Positions 8,132-16,213 are shown, counted from the stretch's first letter. The stretch is DNA of 16,757 nucleotides from Fidelibacterota bacterium TCS52 (GCA_001577215.1 LSCC01000038.1:1-16757); one strand, 5' to 3'. Made by a program: numbers and translations. Notes: generated by a model from the letters alone, not told the origin.

Positions 8132-9548
8132 TTCTTTTTGAAGTAAATTTGCTTACTATTATCAATAACAATACTGATAAGATAATTGCTGGAATTACTT
8201 CATTTACCTTAATCAATGCTGAATTAGTAATAATTGGTAATTCTTTCCAAAGTAAAGTTACAATTATTCCAGTTAGGATTGATGCAATAGAACCGGCTGT
8301 TGTAGCTTTTTTCCAGAAGAATGCTGCCAATAACGACGGCGTAATTGCAGTTCCATAGATTGTATAAGCATAAAGTGCCTTCTCGAAAAAAGTAGTTGAT
8401 GCAGCGAATCCTCTTGATATTAAATAAGCAATAATTCCCAAGATCAAAACCAATAATCTACTAAATAAAACAATTTTTTTGTCACTTGCATTTTCATTAA
8501 TATATTTTTGATAAAAATCGCGTATGATAGTTGTTGCTGGCACAAGTAAATAAGAATCTGCAGTTGAAATAATTATTCCAATTATCGTTGTCAACATTAT
8601 AGCTCCAAAAATCGTTGGTAAAAAACGAAATGCAGAAATGATCAAAACATATTTTCCTGCTGAAGCATCTGGAATCATACTTGAACTTATCCAAGCAGTA
8701 CCAATTATTAATAGTTCAATTATCAACACACTAAAAATTAGTATTACGGTTGCTTTTGTTGCACCTTTTTCATCTTTACTTGCAAAAAATCTTTGATACA
8801 TATTGGCATCACCAAGTATCAGTAAAAATGGTGGCAAACAATAATTCACAATTTTTAAAGGTGAATATACTCCCCAAAATTGCATATGTTCTTCTTTGTT
8901 CATCGCGATAAAAGAACTCTCGATCCCACTCCATCCTCCTGCCTTTATCCATAAAATTGGAAAAGCTACCAAAAAAGAGATCGTAATAATTATTCCATTT
9001 CCAACATCGGTGTAAGCGACACTTAACAAACCGGCTAACATCGTATAAACTACAATAAAAACTGCGGCAATTATAATTGCAGAATTAGCAGAAAGCAATG
9101 AATTACCGGCTTCATCAACAAATATCGTTTCCAAAACAGCTCCACCTGCATTGTATTGATAACTAACAATTACCAAGTAAGCTATAACCAAAGCCAAAGC
9201 ACTTAATATTCTTGGAATATCTCCAAATCGATCACCAATTATCTCAGGAATTGTAAATTTCTCGAAGTTTCTCGCCTTTCCTGCGATCTTTGTCAAAACA
9301 ATAATTCCTAGTACACCACCAATCGGTAATATCAAGGCAGCAATTCCCGTTTCATAGGTTTTCCCAGCATTTCCTAATATTGAACCTGTTCCGATCCAAG
9401 TAGCTAACATTGTTCCAACTAATACCCAAGGAGTTAAACTTCTACCTGCTACAGCAAAATCTGATTGTGATTTTACTTTTTGTGATTTATAAATTCCAAT
9501 TCCGATCAATAATATTAAATAGATGAATATTGCTAAAAAATATATCAT
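8115..9548 (-). CDS. Sodium:solute symporter (SSS family)
   Basis: 477 aa, about 13 transmembrane segments, normal for the family. Typical signatures: WIGTGS (51-56) in the first-helix region, PEIIGDRFG (101-109), LAGLLSVAYTDVGNG (171-185), GDANMYQRFFASK (246-258) and ISTADSYLL (327-335), the last containing the Ser residues expected at the Na2 sodium site. It should import an organic solute with sodium at the inner membrane. The motifs are closest in feel to the pantothenate/proline-type branch, but the substrate is not determined. AAGGAAA (9554-9560 on the complement) lies 5 bases before the ATG, a good ribosome site. It is the first gene of the operon with the overlapping MFS gene. Confidence 0.9.
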   Translation of the reverse strand: MIYFLAIFIYLILLIGIGIYKSQKVKSQSDFAVAGRSLTPWVLVGTMLATWIGTGSILGNAGKTYETGIAALILPIGGVLGIIVLTKIAGKARNFEKFTIPEIIGDRFGDIPRILSALALVIAYLVIVSYQYNAGGAVLETIFVDEAGNSLLSANSAIIIAAVFIVVYTMLAGLLSVAYTDVGNGIIITISFLVAFPILWIKAGGWSGIESSFIAMNKEEHMQFWGVYSPLKIVNYCLPPFLLILGDANMYQRFFASKDEKGATKATVILIFSVLIIELLIIGTAWISSSMIPDASAGKYVLIISAFRFLPTIFGAIMLTTIIGIIISTADSYLLVPATTIIRDFYQKYINENASDKKIVLFSRLLVLILGIIAYLISRGFAASTTFFEKALYAYTIYGTAITPSLLAAFFWKKATTAGSIASILTGIIVTLLWKELPIITNSALIKVNEVIPAIILSVLLLIIVSKFTSKRNDTER

Positions 9549-9667
9549 TGTAGTTTCCTTTTATTTTTCATTTTGTCAAAATGTCTTAAAAATTTCAATT
9601 ATAACTTATAATTTACAAAACAAAAATGATAATTTGGTATTATTTTTTAATAATCCTAAAAATATAT

Positions 9668-9713
9668 TGTATAAAATTTAAAAACGCCCTGCAATTAATA
9701 TTACAGGGCGTTT
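9668..9713 (-). terminator. Rho-independent terminator after the tRNA pair
   Basis: A 10-bp perfect stem (9682-9691 with 9704-9713, AAACGCCCTG against CAGGGCGTTT) with a 12-base loop. On the minus strand it is followed by TTTTTAAATTTTAT. It starts 3 bases after the 3' end of tRNA-Leu and should end the tRNA transcript before the symporter promoter region. Confidence 0.85.
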
Positions 9714-9715
9714 AG

Positions 9716-9801
9716 TACCGAAGACCGGACTTGAACCGGTACAGACAAAAATGTCCGAGGGATTTTAAGTCCCTTGCGTCTGCCAATTCCGCCACTTCGG
9801 C
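9716..9801 (-). tRNA. tRNA-Leu (anticodon UAA)
   Basis: 86 nt class II tRNA. The acceptor stem pairs GCCGAAG with CTTCGGU (first pair G-U) and the discriminator is A. Anticodon stem AGGGA/UCCCU with loop CUUAAAA gives UAA. The long variable arm has a GACA/UGUC stem, and the T arm is ACCGG-UUCAAGU-CCGGU. CCA is not encoded. It lies 16 bases downstream of tRNA-Cys in the same direction. Confidence 0.95.
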
Positions 9802-9817
9802 ATTTTATTAGCAACTG

Positions 9818-9890
9818 AGGCGACGGCCGGATTCGAACCGGCGCGTAAAGATTTTGCAGACCTCCCCCTTAGCCACTTGGGTACGTCGCC
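9818..9890 (-). tRNA. tRNA-Cys (anticodon GCA)
   Basis: 73 nt. Acceptor stem GGCGACG/CGUCGCC, discriminator U73 as expected for cysteine. Anticodon loop CUGCAAA gives GCA. The T arm is GCCGG-UUCGAAU-CCGGC. The anticodon stem contains two G-U pairs. CCA is not encoded. It is first in the tRNA pair and is probably cotranscribed with tRNA-Leu. Confidence 0.95.
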
Positions 9891-9994
9891 ATTTTATTCA
9901 AATAGCCCTATAGAATATAATAATTTTTCCTAAAAAACAACTATTTTTATTATTATTTTTTTTATAACTTTAAAGTAAAGTATAAGGAAATAAT

Positions 9995-11254
9995 ATGAAA
10001 AATTTAAAAATAATAAGTGACGAAAAAATAAGAGAGATAACCGGATCATTCAATTTACCAATTTATGTCTATGATGAAAAAACATTATTGGAATCTGCAA
10101 AAAAAGTAATTAATTTTCCTAATGCTTATGGTCTTACACCGAGATACGCAATCAAAGCACTTTCTACAGCTGTAATATTAAAATTATTCAATGAACATGG
10201 ATTACATTTTGATGCAAGTTCTGGCTATGAAATTGAAAGAGCAATTAGGATTGGTATTGCTCCTGAAAAAATTCAACTTACCTCACAGAAATTGCCAAAT
10301 AATCTTGAAGAATTTGTAAAAAAAGGAGTTATTTTCAACGCCACTTCCCTTTTTCAATTAGAATCTTATGGAAAATTGTTTCCTGACAAAAATATAAGCA
10401 TAAGAATAAATCCAGGCATGGGCTCCGGTCATGTAAAACGAGTGAATGTCGGTGGACCATCTTCTAGCTTTGGTATTTGGAAAGATGACATTCCACAAGC
10501 AAAACAAATTGCAAAAAAATATAATTTAAAAATTAATAAACTACATACACATATTGGTTCAGGAACAAATCCGAATATTTGGAAAAAAGTCGCTAAATTA
10601 AGTCTGAACACAGTAAAATTATTTCCGGATGTTCACACGCTGAATCTTGGAGGCGGATTTAAAATTGCTCACTCTGATCATGAAAAAACTACAGATATCC
10701 AAAACACCGGAAATGTAATTAAAGATATTTTTATAAGTTTTTATAAAGAAACGGGAAGAAGAATAAAATTGGAGATCGAACCTGGAAATTATCTCGTTAC
10801 CAAATCAGGAATTTTAATTACAAAAATAATTGATAAAAATTATACAGGTAAAGATGGATATAATTTCATTAAAATTAATAGTGGAATAACAGAGATCACT
10901 CGACCTGCAATGTATGGATCAATTCATTCGATGTATATTATTAAAAATAATGAAAATAAAAATAAAGAAACAGAAGATACACTCGTTGTCGGACACTGCT
11001 GCGAAAGTGGTGATATCCTGACACCTGAAATAAATGATCCCGAAGAATTAGAACCTGTAAAACTCAAAAAATCAGAAATTGGAGATCATCTTGTTATTGA
11101 AAATATCGGAGGCTACTGCTCTTCTATGTCTTTCAGTAATTATAATTCATTCCCACAAGCAGGAGAATTACTTTTAAAAGTAGATGGAAATCTAAAAGTT
11201 ATTCGTAAAAGACAAACAATGGAGCAGATAATTCAGAATGAGATCATTAGTTAA
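9995..11254 (+). CDS. lysA: Diaminopimelate decarboxylase-type PLP enzyme (LysA family)
   Basis: 419 aa, the usual length. Fold-type III PLP decarboxylase: K54 in RYAIKA is the expected Schiff-base lysine, H186 in HTHIGSG and GGG at 219-221 bind the cofactor, EPGNY at 262-266 is the phosphate/substrate segment, HCCESGD at 334-340 carries the catalytic cysteine contributed across the dimer, and NYNSFPQAGEL near residue 382 is the C-terminal active-site segment. The expected reaction is meso-diaminopimelate to L-lysine plus CO2 in the cytoplasm. Two substrate-facing places differ from classical LysA: EPGR is EPGN, and the usual Arg in NYN-x-RP is Phe-Pro-Gln. I recall a LysA-labelled subgroup with GGPSSSFGIW and HCCESGD that shares this, so a related amino acid could be the true substrate. 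AAGGAAA at 9984-9990 sets the start. No other lysine genes are nearby. Confidence 0.8.
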   Translation: MKNLKIISDEKIREITGSFNLPIYVYDEKTLLESAKKVINFPNAYGLTPRYAIKALSTAVILKLFNEHGLHFDASSGYEIERAIRIGIAPEKIQLTSQKLPNNLEEFVKKGVIFNATSLFQLESYGKLFPDKNISIRINPGMGSGHVKRVNVGGPSSSFGIWKDDIPQAKQIAKKYNLKINKLHTHIGSGTNPNIWKKVAKLSLNTVKLFPDVHTLNLGGGFKIAHSDHEKTTDIQNTGNVIKDIFISFYKETGRRIKLEIEPGNYLVTKSGILITKIIDKNYTGKDGYNFIKINSGITEITRPAMYGSIHSMYIIKNNENKNKETEDTLVVGHCCESGDILTPEINDPEELEPVKLKKSEIGDHLVIENIGGYCSSMSFSNYNSFPQAGELLLKVDGNLKVIRKRQTMEQIIQNEIIS

Positions 11255-11361
11255 TAAAAAATAGACAACCTATTCACTGTTATTTATTAGTATATTTGTT
11301 GCTCAAAACATTAATTAAAACTAAGTAATTACAAAGAATTTATAAGTTCGAAATATATCTT

Positions 11362-11389
11362 CTTACATGAAATATTTCATTCATATAAT
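11362..11389 (+). promoter_or_regulatory. Candidate promoter with 14-bp palindrome before the AmmeMemoRadiSam operon
   Basis: A consensus TATAAT at 11384-11389 has a partial -35 (CTTACA, 11362-11367, 4 of 6 matches) at 16-bp spacing. Between them lies the perfect palindrome ATGAAATATTTCAT (11367-11380), placed where a repressor would block polymerase. It would give a leader of roughly 45 bases. In DNA this AT-rich both elements can arise by chance, so this is a suggestion. Confidence 0.35.
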
Positions 11390-11441
11390 TTGCATATTAA
11401 TAAATTATTTTATATCTTAATTAAAAAGAGATAGGTAAAAT

Positions 11442-12530
11442 ATGAAAATGAAAAAAATATTATTAATTTTATTGATATTGATTTTTTTCAATTCTTTTAT
11501 TACAGCACAGGAAACTAAATCTCTGAAAGAAGCTAGTTATTATCAAAAGATTGAAAAAAATCGTGTAAATTGTGAACTTTGTCCGAATAGATGTATTTTG
11601 CCGGAAGGGCAAACCGGTGTATGTGGTGTTCGAAAAAATATCGATGGCAAATTATATTCATTGGTTTATAACAAACCTGTGGCAATAAATATTGATCCAG
11701 TGGAAAAAAAGCCATTGTACCATTTCTTTCCGGGAACAAAAATTTTATCTATTGCTACAGTTGGTTGTAATATGAGATGTAATTTTTGTCAGAATTGGGA
11801 AATTTCGCAATCTAGACCAAACGAAGTGAAACCTTACAAAATGACTCCCGAACAAATTATCGAAGTCGCAAAAAATTATAATTGCAAATCTATTGCTTTT
11901 ACTTATACTGAACCAACGATTTACTACGAATATATGCTTGATATTGCTAAACTTGCTAAAAAAGAGAATCTAAAAACTGTGATGGTTACCTGTGGATTCA
12001 TCAATGAAAAACCTTTTCGAGAACTCGCAAAATATCTTGATGCTGCAAATATCGATCTAAAGGGTTATTCTGAAAATTTCTATTCAACTTACACAACAGG
12101 AAAATTACAACCGATTTTAAATACATTAAAAATAGCTAAAGAATTGGGATTACATTTGGAAATTACTAATTTAGTCATTCCAAATGCAAATGATGATCCA
12201 AAATTAATCCGTAATATGTGTAAATGGATGGTTGATTCTCTTGGAACGAATTATCCTCTTCATTTTTCTCGCTTTTTTCCAAAATATAAATTACTTAATC
12301 GCCCTCCTACACCATTAAAAACTTTGAAAAAAGCAAAAACTATCGCTAGATCAGAAGGAATTAAATATATTTACATAGGAAATATTTCTACGGAATCAGA
12401 AGATACATACTGTCCTAATTGTAGAAAAAAAATTATCGATCGTTCCGGATACAAAATAGAATCTATTCATATTAAAAATGGCAAATGTGAATATTGCGGA
12501 GAAAATATTTACGGAATCTGGAATAAATAA
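11442..12530 (+). CDS. amrS: AmmeMemoRadiSam system radical SAM enzyme, with a signal peptide
   Basis: 362 aa. Residues 1-22 are a textbook Sec signal peptide (MKMKK, Leu/Ile/Phe core, SFITA then QE). The family body starts near residue 28 (KEASYYQ). It has an N-terminal Cys cluster (C44, C47, C51, C61 in CELCPNRC and TGVCGVR), the radical SAM site C109-x3-C113-x2-C116 (CNMRCNFC), then FTYTEPTIYYEY and NIDLKGYSENFY as in pyruvate formate-lyase-activating-enzyme relatives. It ends with two CxxC pairs (CPNC, CEYC) forming a zinc-ribbon-like tail and GIW. All radical SAM residues are intact. The reaction of this family is not known to me; it co-occurs with Memo and AMMECR1, which follow here. 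No ATG, GTG or TTG start exists between the signal core and the Cys cluster, so the signal is part of the main product. First gene of a three-gene operon; 11 bases to the next. Confidence 0.9.
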   Translation: MKMKKILLILLILIFFNSFITAQETKSLKEASYYQKIEKNRVNCELCPNRCILPEGQTGVCGVRKNIDGKLYSLVYNKPVAINIDPVEKKPLYHFFPGTKILSIATVGCNMRCNFCQNWEISQSRPNEVKPYKMTPEQIIEVAKNYNCKSIAFTYTEPTIYYEYMLDIAKLAKKENLKTVMVTCGFINEKPFRELAKYLDAANIDLKGYSENFYSTYTTGKLQPILNTLKIAKELGLHLEITNLVIPNANDDPKLIRNMCKWMVDSLGTNYPLHFSRFFPKYKLLNRPPTPLKTLKKAKTIARSEGIKYIYIGNISTESEDTYCPNCRKKIIDRSGYKIESIHIKNGKCEYCGENIYGIWNK

Positions 12531-12541
12531 AAGTATGGAAA

Positions 12542-14719
12542 ATGAGATCTATTTCCATTAACAAAACAGATTTGAAACAGTATCTAATTTTTATAATTTA
12601 TGGTATCGTATGTTCTATCGGACAAACGATATTACTTAGAGAATTAATGGTGGAAGTAAATGGAAATGAAATCATTTTTTCAATTTTCCTTTCACTTTGG
12701 TTATTGATGGTGGCTTTTGGTTCTCTATTACATAAGTGGCTTTCATTTTCTTCAAAAACAGAATTAAAAGTAGAGATCTTGCTATCCATCTTAATCATTT
12801 TAGTTCCTATTCAATTTCTTTCTATTCGTATTTTGACCGAAAAATTATCACTGATCTCAGGTTTACTAATAAATATTCCCAATTTGATCTTACTTGCATT
12901 TATTATACTTACACCCGGTTGCCTGCTAATCGGCTACCTTTTCCCACTAAATTGTAAATTAATAAATGCTAAAAACAGACCAGTACATATAGTTTACATA
13001 CTTGAATGCATTGGTATTATTATTGGCGGGTCGATATTTATTGCCTTAATTTTCTTTATAACAAATTTTACCATTTTGATCATCACTTGTATAATTTCAT
13101 TTATTCTACTTATTCTGTATTCTCAAAAATTATGGAAAATCATTTTGCTAGTCTTTTTTACTATATTGTTAATTTTTTCCAAAGATATTTTCTTAAAAAA
13201 TTATTCATCAAGATACATGCCAAATAAATTGATCTCTTCAGAAGATTCAAGATATGGTCGTTTCGATATTTCTAAAGGCGAAGAACAGAAAAATTATTTC
13301 TGGAATGGCGTTTTATTTGCAAATTCATCAAATGAAAAATATGCCCAAGAAATGACAAATTTTGTTCTTCTGCAAAACAATAACCCAAAATCTGTTCTAC
13401 TAATTGGTGGATTATTAAATGGCTTTGTGAAAGAATTTTTACAAGATGAGAGTATAAATAATTTGGATTATCTAGAACTCGATAAAAACATTATTAGAGA
13501 AAGTAAAACATTTAGAAAAAATATTTCCAAAGTAAATTTTATCAGCAAATCAGACGCTGTCGGATATTTAAAGAAAACTCAAAAAAAATACGACATTATT
13601 TTCATCGATTTTCCCGATCCGGCATCTCTGTTTCTAAATCGATTCTATACGTTACAATTTTTCAAACTACTAAAAAACCATTTACACTCTAAAAATAGTG
13701 TCACTGCAATAACCGTAAGTAATAGCGAAAATTATTTACTCCCGGAATTGGCAGAACTGAACAGAATAATTTACAATACTTTTTCAAATGTTTTTAAAAA
13801 TACGATCGTCATTCCTGCAGAAAAGAATATTTTTATAGGATCTGACGGAAATTATATCTCTAATAATACAGAAACATTGATCTCAAGAATGAATAATAAA
13901 AAACAAAATTGGAATTGGTTTAATGAAACATTGATATTCGACACTTGCAATGAATTACGATTACAAAATTTCTCTCGAATCCTTGTAAATAATAGAAAAA
14001 TTAACACAAACTTAAAACCATTTGCCTATATTTCCACTATCCAATACTGGGCAAAACATCTCGATCTGGACTTGAAAAAGAATGTTAACTTCATTAGAAA
14101 TAATAAATTACTTGCTTTTTCTATTCTATTTATATCCATTATTTTTCTTTCAATTTTATTCAACAGAAAAAGTAATTATCATTTTTTTATGTCTTTAACT
14201 CACAACATAAATATTGTATCGATCAGCCTTTGTGCATTTGTAATTCAAATTATTCTTCTCTATACATTTCAAATTCAATTCGGTTATGTTTATCTTGTAA
14301 TTGCATTTTTTACGCTATCTTTCATGGTTGGATTAAGTGCAGGTTTTTTACTTGAAAAATATATAAAAATTGAGCTATCTATTCTTTTTATAATAAACTT
14401 AGTGTCAATTGTTGCTATCTTTTCTATGATCTCACTTTTATTGTCAGCGGTCATATTTTTCATTTTGAATGTTTTTATTTCATCACAGGAAGGAGCAATA
14501 CTTGCGAAGAATTTAAGTAAAAAATATAACTATGATCAGAAAAATATTGCCGAAAAATTCTATTTTCTTGATACAATTGGAGCAACTGTCGGTGGGCTTG
14601 TTTTTGGAGTAGTTTTTCTTCCTATTTATGGAATAAAAATATCTCTAATTTTCATGATGATCATTATTTTTATAAATATAATTACTAATTTAATTACAGA
14701 AAACATTCTACAAAAATAA
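12542..14719 (+). CDS. Polytopic membrane protein with spermidine-synthase-like domain
   Basis: 725 aa. An N-terminal membrane half (~residues 12-215, six or more segments) contains QTILLRELMVEVNGNE (28-43) and GYLFPLNCK, typical of fused MFS/spermidine-synthase proteins. A soluble Rossmann-like domain (~235-480) follows: SRYGRFDI, then VLLIGGLLNG (285-294) where SpeE has GGGDG, LELD (311-314), SDA (337-339), DIIFIDFPDP (351-360) and LNRFYTLQFF. A second membrane half (~523-720) ends with FLDTIGATVGGLVFG, again typical of the family. The methyltransferase-like fold is kept but the glycine/Asp loop is altered, so true aminopropyl transfer is doubtful; SAM-related binding or a decayed site is possible. 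It is encoded between amrS (11 bases) and amrB-amrA (18 bases), pointing to a shared membrane-linked process. GGA at 12536-12538 is a weak ribosome site. Confidence 0.8.
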   Translation: MRSISINKTDLKQYLIFIIYGIVCSIGQTILLRELMVEVNGNEIIFSIFLSLWLLMVAFGSLLHKWLSFSSKTELKVEILLSILIILVPIQFLSIRILTEKLSLISGLLINIPNLILLAFIILTPGCLLIGYLFPLNCKLINAKNRPVHIVYILECIGIIIGGSIFIALIFFITNFTILIITCIISFILLILYSQKLWKIILLVFFTILLIFSKDIFLKNYSSRYMPNKLISSEDSRYGRFDISKGEEQKNYFWNGVLFANSSNEKYAQEMTNFVLLQNNNPKSVLLIGGLLNGFVKEFLQDESINNLDYLELDKNIIRESKTFRKNISKVNFISKSDAVGYLKKTQKKYDIIFIDFPDPASLFLNRFYTLQFFKLLKNHLHSKNSVTAITVSNSENYLLPELAELNRIIYNTFSNVFKNTIVIPAEKNIFIGSDGNYISNNTETLISRMNNKKQNWNWFNETLIFDTCNELRLQNFSRILVNNRKINTNLKPFAYISTIQYWAKHLDLDLKKNVNFIRNNKLLAFSILFISIIFLSILFNRKSNYHFFMSLTHNINIVSISLCAFVIQIILLYTFQIQFGYVYLVIAFFTLSFMVGLSAGFLLEKYIKIELSILFIINLVSIVAIFSMISLLLSAVIFFILNVFISSQEGAILAKNLSKKYNYDQKNIAEKFYFLDTIGATVGGLVFGVVFLPIYGIKISLIFMMIIIFINIITNLITENILQK

Positions 14720-14727
14720 ATCAATAT

Positions 14728-14733
14728 AGGAGG
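14728..14733 (+). promoter_or_regulatory. Perfect Shine-Dalgarno AGGAGG for the Memo-AMMECR1 gene
   Basis: AGGAGG lies 4 bases before ATG 14738 and is the strongest ribosome site in the operon. It supports this start, which includes the signal sequence, over any internal one. Confidence 0.7.
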
Positions 14734-14737
14734 ATAT

Positions 14738-16213
14738 ATGAAAAATAAAATTTTATTATCTGGTTTTATTTTAGTTTTACTTGCTGGATTTTCATGTTCT
14801 CAAACACGCAATTCATATTTAGCAGGCAGCTGGTATCCGAAAGATAAAACAGAACTAAAAAATACTATTATTCATTTTTTTGATGGAGTTGAGATGGATC
14901 AATATCAAAAAAATATTGTGCCTTTCGGTTTAATATCACCTCACGCGGGAATTCCTTTTTCCGGTCCTGTTGCATCTTATGGCTATTCACTACTTAATAA
15001 CCAAAATTATGACATTGTAATACTTTTAGGATCAAGTCACAAATATAATTTAGGAAAAATTTCAATTTACAACGGTGACTTTTACAAAACACCACTAGGA
15101 AAGACGCCTATAAACAAAAAAATAACAGAAAAACTTTTAAGTAAAAACAATAACTTTGTATTTAAGGAATATGTTCATAAAAATGAAAATAGTTTAGAAT
15201 TACAGATGCCATTTTTACAATATCAACTTAAAGATTTTTCAGTTATTCCGATATTAACAGCTACAAACAATTTTTCATTATTAGATAAATTGGCAAATTC
15301 GTTGATAGAAATTATTGAGAATAGTGATAAAAAAATTCTCGTTGTAGGAAGCACAGATATGTCACATTATCACGATTATCAAACTGCTGTAAAAATGGAC
15401 AGACACACAATAGATCTTATAGTAAATAATGAATGGCAAAAACTGAAAAAAGATATCCATCTTGGTAATTCCGAATTATGTGGTTACTATGCTATTTACA
15501 CATTTCTGAAAATAATGAAAGAATTTGAAAACGATAATGCAATACTTCTTAATTATAAAAATTCAGGAGATATTATGGAAAACACAAGATCACAAGGAGT
15601 GGTTGGATATTCATCTATCGCATTCACAAAAGAAAATAAATCATCTAAATCTGCATCAAGATCTGAATTGAATTCTGAAGATAAAAAATATCTTTTAGAA
15701 CTAGCTAGAAAAAGTATAAAATATTATCTCGATAATCACAGATTATTAAAAGTTAATAAACCTAAATCCAAAATATTAAATGCTGAGCGAGCTGTATTCG
15801 TAACACTAAACAAGGATCATAATTTGCGTGGATGTATCGGTCAATTGCATGCGCAAATGTCACTTTATAAAGCAGTTTCAAGCATGTCGGTTTCGGCTGC
15901 ATTCAATGACCATCGTTTTTCACCATTGACAGACAAAGAATTTGATGACATAAATATAGAGATCTCTGTTTTGACTCCGATGCAGAAAATAAATAGTATC
16001 GATGAGATAGAAATGGGCAAAGACGGAGTTTATATAAAAAAAGGAACGAAAAGCGGTGTATTCCTTCCACAAGTAGCAAATGAAACAAATTGGGATAAAA
16101 TAACATTTCTGGAAAACCTCTGTTCTCATAAAGCTTTTCTCTCAAAAGATGCCTATAAAGATGACGACACAGATATTTATATTTTTCAGGTGGAAAAGTT
16201 TAGAGAAAAATAA
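14738..16213 (+). CDS. AmmeMemoRadiSam proteins B (Memo) and A (AMMECR1) fused, probable lipoprotein
   Basis: 491 aa. Residues 1-20 form a signal sequence ending at Cys20 (LLAGFSC, -1 Ser, imperfect lipobox), followed by a short SQTRNS tether; a lipoprotein is likely. Residues 26-296 are a Memo domain (AmrB): AGSWYP, SPHAG (H69), GSSH (H101), STDMSH (D207, H210) and ELCGYY (C248). These match the metal-site residues of human MEMO1 (H49, H81, D189, H192, C244), so metal binding should be intact. A Ser/Lys-rich linker (~298-312) leads to an AMMECR1 domain (AmrA, ~313-490) with the family hallmark LRGCIGQL (363-370), FNDHRFSPL and ISVLTPM. Both domains are full length. The fusion replaces separate amrB and amrA genes. 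It is last in the operon with amrS and the spermidine-synthase-like membrane protein. The function of these domains in bacteria is not firmly known. Confidence 0.92.
   Translation: MKNKILLSGFILVLLAGFSCSQTRNSYLAGSWYPKDKTELKNTIIHFFDGVEMDQYQKNIVPFGLISPHAGIPFSGPVASYGYSLLNNQNYDIVILLGSSHKYNLGKISIYNGDFYKTPLGKTPINKKITEKLLSKNNNFVFKEYVHKNENSLELQMPFLQYQLKDFSVIPILTATNNFSLLDKLANSLIEIIENSDKKILVVGSTDMSHYHDYQTAVKMDRHTIDLIVNNEWQKLKKDIHLGNSELCGYYAIYTFLKIMKEFENDNAILLNYKNSGDIMENTRSQGVVGYSSIAFTKENKSSKSASRSELNSEDKKYLLELARKSIKYYLDNHRLLKVNKPKSKILNAERAVFVTLNKDHNLRGCIGQLHAQMSLYKAVSSMSVSAAFNDHRFSPLTDKEFDDINIEISVLTPMQKINSIDEIEMGKDGVYIKKGTKSGVFLPQVANETNWDKITFLENLCSHKAFLSKDAYKDDDTDIYIFQVEKFREK

Noticed and set aside
9668..9890. 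Integration hotspot at the tRNA genes
   Set aside because: No integrase, duplicated tRNA 3' end or foreign composition is visible beside the tRNAs.
9914..9940. Promoter for the tRNA pair (TTGTTT and TATATT on the minus strand)
   Set aside because: The position is reasonable but the spacing is only 15 bases and the sequence is very AT-rich, so it cannot be distinguished from chance.
12736..13227. Two plus-strand frames in the spermidine-synthase-like gene
   Set aside because: They are out-of-frame shadows of the membrane segments, with no initiation signals.
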